A stretch of 64,000 nt of DNA, taken from contig JAVGVS010000186.1 of NCBI GenBank assembly GCA_032718565.1, forward strand, positions 62,001 to 126,000, given 5' to 3'. The DNA is from Distichodus sexfasciatus. Its lineage: Eukaryota; Chordata; Actinopteri; Characiformes; Distichodontidae. Made by a program: the position numbers and the translations under genes. Below are positions 58,456-64,000 of the stretch, piece after piece. Under the pieces are notes generated by a model. It did no database searches. It was not told where the DNA came from and was given only the letters and a program-made list of their open reading frames with translations. Position 1 is the stretch's first letter. Every line of letters begins with the position of its first letter.

Positions 58456-60382
58456 ACACTCAAGCCTTCGACTCAAATCTCAGGGAGCACTTTTTAAACA
58501 ACATATCCTGCCCGATAATAAATTTCCTACTTGATATATTACACTGAGTGTTGATTATCAAGAAGTGGCCGCATTGATCAGCTACATTGGCATTGTTGCA
58601 TCGCAGTGCGCTCTCAGCAGCTGTGTTGCGGCATCGGAAGATGGCAAGACGGAAGCAAAAATTTATGGCCGTATTTATCAAAATTGATGAAACACTCGCT
58701 ACCTCAAACCTCATTGGAAACCTTTGTGATTTGACATTACACTGTTAAAAATATAGATTTTATCTTAGTTTAAACATCATGTCTCATAGTTTTAAAATGA
58801 TCTTCATCCTCGTCTCAAAGTATTCCTGGCTGAAACAGCTTGAAGGTAGTTTGTAGTGTAGTAACTGCTATATTAAAACAGCAGCTTGTGGTTTCCCCAA
58901 ACACTGGATGTTAGTGCCTTAACCAGCATGCAGCCTAGTACACTCACTGTAGGGGTGGAGTGTGAGTTTACACCCTCTTACCAGCATAGGGGATGTAGCA
59001 CAAGTTAGCTTTTGTTATTGCAGAGTTGAACCCTGGCACGTTAGCTGCAATCCCAGGCATATATATACACCAAAGTTTTGCACTGCTGCTATAGTGTTTA
59101 TTTTATTTTTAAAATCGTGCATTTTGCGAAGCTATGTTTTGTTTACATCAACTTTATTGAAGATAAAACTAGGGGAAAACTGAATAAATTGTGACGTGTG
59201 CGTTGTGATGGTATAAGCAATCAGAATATGGGGGTTAAAATTCAAGGTGAGCCTTAAAAGAATAAGGAAAAATTAGAAAACGGATGTGGTCCTGAAGAAA
59301 AGGTGAGTGTAAATGTATTGAGAGGATTGTTAATAGCAGTGCACATCAAGTTTTGTCAGGATACAATATTATATCAATTCAATTTACGATTCGACGTCCG
59401 CTGATATCACAAAGCCGATTTCCACTCAGTTTGATATATGATTTAACACTGTCACTCTTCATATCAAATCACAAAATGCAGCTCAAATATCATGACTTTT
59501 TTATTTTTGAGCTCAAGCAGATATTTAAATAATCTCTTTTAATAAAAACAGACCTCTTGTTTAATATAACGTGACGGTACTATATATGATGTCTGATCAA
59601 TTTTATTCACTTTGGTTCAATGCTGTGGACTTACCGATCACTGGATTGATGTATGGATGGAGACTGATGTATCGTTACAGCTCTAGTTGTTAAAATGAAA
59701 AATTACCCTATGCACTTTCTATGTATATTTCTGATTTCAGATTCATATAATGTTGAAATCTGCAATAAAGTTAGTCTTACATAAATCATCTCTGGAAATG
59801 TACAATATTATTATTTATTCCTTTTTTTTTCTTTTTTTTTTACCTCCTACGACAAGTTTTAATCCTAATTTTTGCTTTTTGTTCATTTTATAACTGTAAC
59901 AGAGTGAAAGGTCTCTAAAAGTTAAACATACTTAAGAGCAATTCCATAATGAATGTTAGATTTAATAAAATAACTTTATTAGACATTGCACCAGACATCA
60001 AAATGTTTGACTTTAAGTCTTTTAAAAAGTTAATATGGCATACTTACACACACATACGCACACACAGGTGTACTGAATGTCACCAAAAAGAAGTTCTAAA
60101 TACAGGAAAATAGCAAACTTGTAATTTACTAAATAAAATAAAAGTTGGTGACCAACACAAAGCTATGAAGTAGTGCATTCCGCTTTGTGAGATTACACCA
60201 TTAAAATGAGTGCAAATAGAAAGTAATGAAACTGCCTCATCCAAAAAATCACTTAGTGCCACTATCTTGAAAAGAAAATATTGTAGAACTTTGTGACTGT
60301 AAGTAATAATGCAAAAAATGTAAGATGGAGATAACTGTAACAGCTTAATTAATATTTTCTCGAAATTTGACCTTCATTCTTT
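58456..60382. other. Convergent 3' region between PARP14 (+) and ESYT3-like (-)
   Basis: PARP14 3' UTR with AATAAA at 58517-58522, AT-rich DNA, and a degenerate repeat at about 59340-59690 related to the right half of the FAIM-intron element (atgtatcgttacagctctag). A minus-strand AATAAA at 59975-59980 could end the ESYT3-like transcript. No other gene was recognised. Confidence 0.6.
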
Positions 60383-63300
60383 TCAGCTTGTCTTCTTCAC
60401 TCCAGGAAGGCTGAGCTCATACCTGGTTTGAAAAAGACAAATTGATAATAAACTATATATATAAAATAAATACATAAAAAGATTATTATAATCTTAATTG
60501 ACTATAAGAATAAGATGCAAAATCAGTGGTTTCTAAAAGCAAGAATAGAACACCAAAATAAATCAAACTGATAAAATACTGGACATTTTTTGGAAAAAAA
60601 GTTTATATTTTTCACTATAAAGAAATATTTTAATAAAGAACAATGCAAGCTGTTAGCTCTTAGCAAAATGTATATTGTGAGGTTATGACTTATTATACTG
60701 TATATAAAATAAAAAGTGAATATAAATGGAGAGAATGTTTTTTACCATTCCATGGAACCTTTTTCCAGATCCACCTGCGACAAATCAATAAGTACCTGAG
60801 GACAGACGACAGAAATGACTTTCATAATAACTTTTAACACCCAAAGTGTCAACTTACAGCTTATATATACATATAAATAAGGCATCAGTTTTTATTCTTC
60901 TTCCTCACCATTCCAATCTCTTTACGTTCTCGAGTGTGAAACATGCGGTTGTTCTTCACCGAAACATCCAACTTTCTGCTCTTGATCTCGTCCGCTGCCA
61001 CTGTAAACTCTAACCTGGTCAATTAGTTAAGTTCGTTAACGGACTTGTTAGTCAGTGCTGGGGAATTAGCTCTCAACTCTAATCATTCTTTTTGATGTAA
61101 CTTTTAAACTTTTTTTTGCACTGTTATAAAATGTTTTATTATCTTTCTCTATGTCTGATTGGTGTAACTTTAGGTAATTTTTGCTTTTTTAAAATAGTGA
61201 TGTAGAGTGGCAAAACCCTACATTGTTCTATTTAAAAAAACATCTAGAAGTAACTAAGAAACATCACATTTTGTTAGTGTGGCAGAAATAATTTTAGAAA
61301 GTTCTTACCTCTCGAATACGGGATCCACCGTTTTCCTCTTGACTTGTGTAGATTCCACGGCTCTTCCGCGTCTGAATCCGGCGGCAGGTAAAAAATGCGA
61401 GCGTCATTAATCTGAGCCGTTATCGCTACAAGGAAAGAGATTCCTGTGCAAAAAAATGTCATATGTGTTTCCTGTCAAAAAGATGAGCGTTCAGATTCTA
61501 ACAGCAGTCTACGAGGTTAGCTAACTAAAACTAGCGAGCTACTAATCTAACTATAAAACTTTGTAGTATTTAGTTTACAAATATCAAAGACAAAGATGCA
61601 AATGTTTTCAACTAGTAGGGGTTTGCGATTGATGGCAATTGGCAGAGAAAGTGGCATCTGATTGGCTAACGTGACTCACTGCATCACCAGCACCTCTTGG
61701 CAGTTGTGAGTTGAAATTAGGAGTCCTGGATGAAATGTACTCCATTAAAGGTTGTCGTTCCCTATATTGGTCACAAGGGGGCGTCTCCATTAAGACTGTC
61801 ATTCTGATTTCGGCCACATGAGGGCAGCAACATTACAGCGCGTCGTTTCCATTAGGGTTGTCATTCACTATTTTGGCCATAAAGTTAACATTAATTTAAG
61901 AGTTACTCAGCTATAATCAGCAGAAACAACTTTTCCACCCTGTTATCACGCTCTCGCGCAATGCTGTTTAATTTTTTTTCTATTTTTTTATTTTATTTAG
62001 ATTGTGGGACTAACCTGCAGCCGTTAACCGTCACAAGCAGTTTGTTTCTTAGAGGAACGTGACGGATAGTCAGCTGTATCTGACCAAAACTGCCCTGATG
62101 ATTGAGAATGGCTCTGCAACACAAACAACAAGACAAAACATAATTAAAAAGCAAAATATACAAATAGTAATAATAATTATAATTTAATGATTCATTAATA
62201 ATAATTTAATGATACATGACTGATGTCAAAGATATTATAAAAGCAGAAAATACAAATATCACAGCAGGAAAACAGGAAGCTTTGATTTATGTCTCTTTCA
62301 AAATGGAAATATTAAAATGATAGATTTAATCTTTTTTAAATATATTTTACAGAGGATTTATTGTACTGTTTATGCATAGCTTTTGGTCTATTTTAAAACA
62401 ACCAACAAATTTAAAAAATGGTCAATTAATTGACTTTTCTAATTAAAACTAAAAAACAACACACAAATAACGTTTTCTATTTATTTTCCTCATGTTACAC
62501 TCTAAAACACATTATATCATATTATATACAGTATATGCTTACTAACAAATGAAAATGGAAATATAAAGGTAAATTTACATGGTCGTTACTCACTCTGGGT
62601 ACGGAACGTCGGTCAGGTCAAAGGCGCGAGACGGCGATGTCGTTTTCCGACAGCAGGCTGTGAATAAATAGCGCCCGCGTGGAAGCAGTGCTGAACATCG
62701 GCGGCGCCCTCTGTGGCCAGAGGAACTTCGCGCTGCAGCTGAAACCCGGCCTGCAACCCAAGTGGGCCGAAACAGAAATAGCCTGATCTGGCTTACCAGA
62801 CGCTGGAGTCTTGGAGGGGCGAAGTGTGTTGGCAGTGACCAATCAGTTTAGCAGGAGGTAAATTGGATGTTTGGGTTGGGTCTGGGAATTGGGTTGGGTT
62901 TGAGGTTGGGATTGGGAATTGGGTTGGGTTTGAGGCTTGGTTTGAGGTTGGGATTGGGAATTAGGTTGAGATTGGGATTGTGGAGTTTGGGTTTTGGGTT
63001 TATTTTTTCGAGCTGCTGGAGCAGCGACTTCTGTGGGTTTGGGTTTCTCCAGCTTCAAAATCTGGGATCAAGAGGAATAGAATTTTATATATAAATATAA
63101 AAGAAATACAAAAAAAATTATAGAAATGGTTAAACTACTGTACAAATATGTAAAAATGTAAACATAAAAACAAAAGATGGTAGAAATGGTTTGTCATTGT
63201 TTTGACATCACATAAGTTATAGACATTTGAGGGCCAAAACATAGAAATTAAATACATCAATAATTAATTAATTAATTGCAACATGAACTAATAAAAATTA

Positions 63301-63522
63301 GAGTAAGTATAATTCATTACTTAATATGTCATTAATTATTTAAAATGGTAAATAAACATCATTAGGTAATTGTCATAAATGATCTAAAATTGGGAAATAA
63401 CAATCAATTAAATGTATAATACATAATTATTTCATTCTTTATTTTAGAAACTTTCCAGCACATCAGAATTAATCTTATCTGTCATCAGATAAATCCATCA
63501 AAAGCTAATCGATTGGGACATT

Positions 63523-63565
<43 letters not shown>

Positions 63566-63765
63566 GAAAATTTTCTATCCCACCAATGCATGCTGATCTC
63601 AGATCAGACAGCTCACCCTGAGAATAGTTTTCATCCTGATGTGGCTGTTGGCTCCGGAACGTTCCAGCTGGAAGCGCTGATCCAGAGTCAGGTCCGGAGC
63701 ACTCAGCAGTCGGCCCAGAGGCAGCGTGAACATCCCTAAAAAGTTTTCTTCTCCGGAACCATCAC
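60383..63765 (-). CDS. esyt3: Extended synaptotagmin (ESYT3-like), 3' part, with disrupted exons
   Basis: E-Syts tether the ER to the plasma membrane through C2 domains and transfer lipids. Only the C-terminal exons lie in the window, in transcript order: 63617-63765, 62594-63061, 62015-62113, 61309-61425, 60909-61014, 60746-60795, 60383-60422. The first gives the end of an earlier C2 domain (LTLDQRFQLERSGANSHIRM). Next is a Pro/Gln/Ser linker, then C2C (GQIQLTIRHVPLRNKLLVTV, KSRKLDVSVKNNRMFHTRER, VLIDLS) and the end WYELSLPGVKKTS. Splice phases match. The linker exon has an in-frame TGA (62843-62845) and a frameshift near 62627. Exon 61309-61425 has two frame changes around DNGSD..RIFYLPPDS..RRGRAV. 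ESYT3 rather than ESYT2 rests on synteny with FAIM. Confidence 0.8.
62594..63061 (-). CDS. esyt3: ESYT3-like linker exon with nonsense codon and frameshift
   Basis: Begins LKLEKPKPTEVAAPAARKNK, then a Gln/Ser/Pro/Asn repeat (SQPNSQSQPQT) that is a GGGTTT-type minisatellite at DNA level (62870-62990). TGA at 62843-62845 interrupts the frame, which then resumes as LRPSKTPASGKP ... MFSTASTRALFIHSLLSEND. Near 62627 one base too many separates DIAVSR from FDLTDVPYPE, which continues correctly into the C2C exon. A 46-bp intron reading was considered, but it is too short to be credible. Confidence 0.65.
62868..62990. repeat. Coding minisatellite in the ESYT3-like linker
   Basis: Repeats of 'ttgggttgggtttgaggttg' / 'gggattgggaattgggttgg' (minus strand: Gln/Pro/Ser/Asn codons). 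It encodes the low-complexity linker between C2 domains and is a likely site of length variation. Confidence 0.75.
63062..63616 (-). other. ESYT3-like intron
   Basis: AT-rich intron with an (AAT)n microsatellite at about 63524-63565. Nothing else was recognised. Confidence 0.7.
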
Positions 63766-64000
63766 CTGGAGTCGAGGAGCAGTTTATAAAGTAGTCCAAT
63801 CACATTATTGGGTCTTAATAAATTAGATACTAATAACTGAGCTTTCAGCCGTAATCATTGACATAAAACATAGGTGTAGTTGTAACACCTGAAAGTTAAA
63901 ACAATAACTAAAAATACTAGGGGTTTTAAGTTTGTAAGTTGAAGTAAATGCCATCTTGATATGATTTACGATCAATTCATTTTTACAGTGTGCTGAATAC
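63766..64000 (-). other. ESYT3-like intron continuing past the window edge
   Basis: Upstream of the acceptor at 63766-63767 (minus-strand CTCCAG). No further exon of the gene is visible before the window ends, so N-terminal SMP and C2A exons lie outside. Confidence 0.6.

Noticed and set aside
62776..62822. 46-bp intron in the ESYT3-like linker exon (GTAAGC...TTGCAG)
   Set aside because: Phase would fit, but it is shorter than credible vertebrate introns. Reading through gives the family-like MFSTASTRALFIHSLLSEND, so a single exon with a frameshift near 62627 is preferred.

Overview
The window is vertebrate nuclear DNA, most likely from a teleost fish. It is AT-rich, with multi-exon genes bounded by GT-AG introns, microsatellites (ATT, AT, GT, CATC) and fish-type dispersed repeats (tRNA-derived SINEs, an L2-like tail, several terminal-inverted-repeat elements). 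The genes were recognised by reading protein motifs and checking splice-phase continuity by eye; no database was searched. I cannot name the species.

Layout. 1-5.2 kb: intergenic, with a tandem array of about 180-bp units, a palindrome-rich tract and an ATT microsatellite. 5.3-30.4 kb, minus strand: a complete ten-exon aryl hydrocarbon receptor gene (bHLH, PAS-A, PAS-B, long C-terminal activation domain; 1,015 codons, an AHR2-like length) with a 12.4-kb second intron. 32.3-37.2 kb, plus strand: FAIM (four coding exons, 180 aa), head-to-head with the receptor and preceded by a CpG-rich promoter and probable 5' noncoding exon. 39.5-43.3 kb, minus strand: PARP9-like gene (two macrodomains and a degenerate PARP fold, 783 aa). 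44.4-58.5 kb, plus strand: PARP14-like gene (RRM-like N-terminus, three macrodomains, WWE, PARP catalytic region). 60.4 kb to beyond the right edge, minus strand: the 3' part of an extended synaptotagmin gene, ESYT3-like.

PARP9 and PARP14 are transcribed divergently from a region of about 1.1 kb holding two GAAAGCGAAA interferon-response-type elements, consistent with one coordinately interferon-induced ADP-ribosylation module: PARP14 as writer and reader, PARP9 as macrodomain reader. FAIM and ESYT3 are neighbours in human 3q22, and PARP9/PARP14 lie on human 3q21, so this is largely a conserved block; the AHR gene is an addition relative to human.

The most notable observation is that the last three PARP14 exons, which encode the ADP-ribosyltransferase fold, need four single-base frame corrections, while about 4.9 kb of coding sequence upstream is clean. 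The neighbouring ESYT3-like exons carry a nonsense codon and further frameshifts. Either both 3' ends are decaying in this genome or the assembly is poor from about 54.4 to 62.9 kb.
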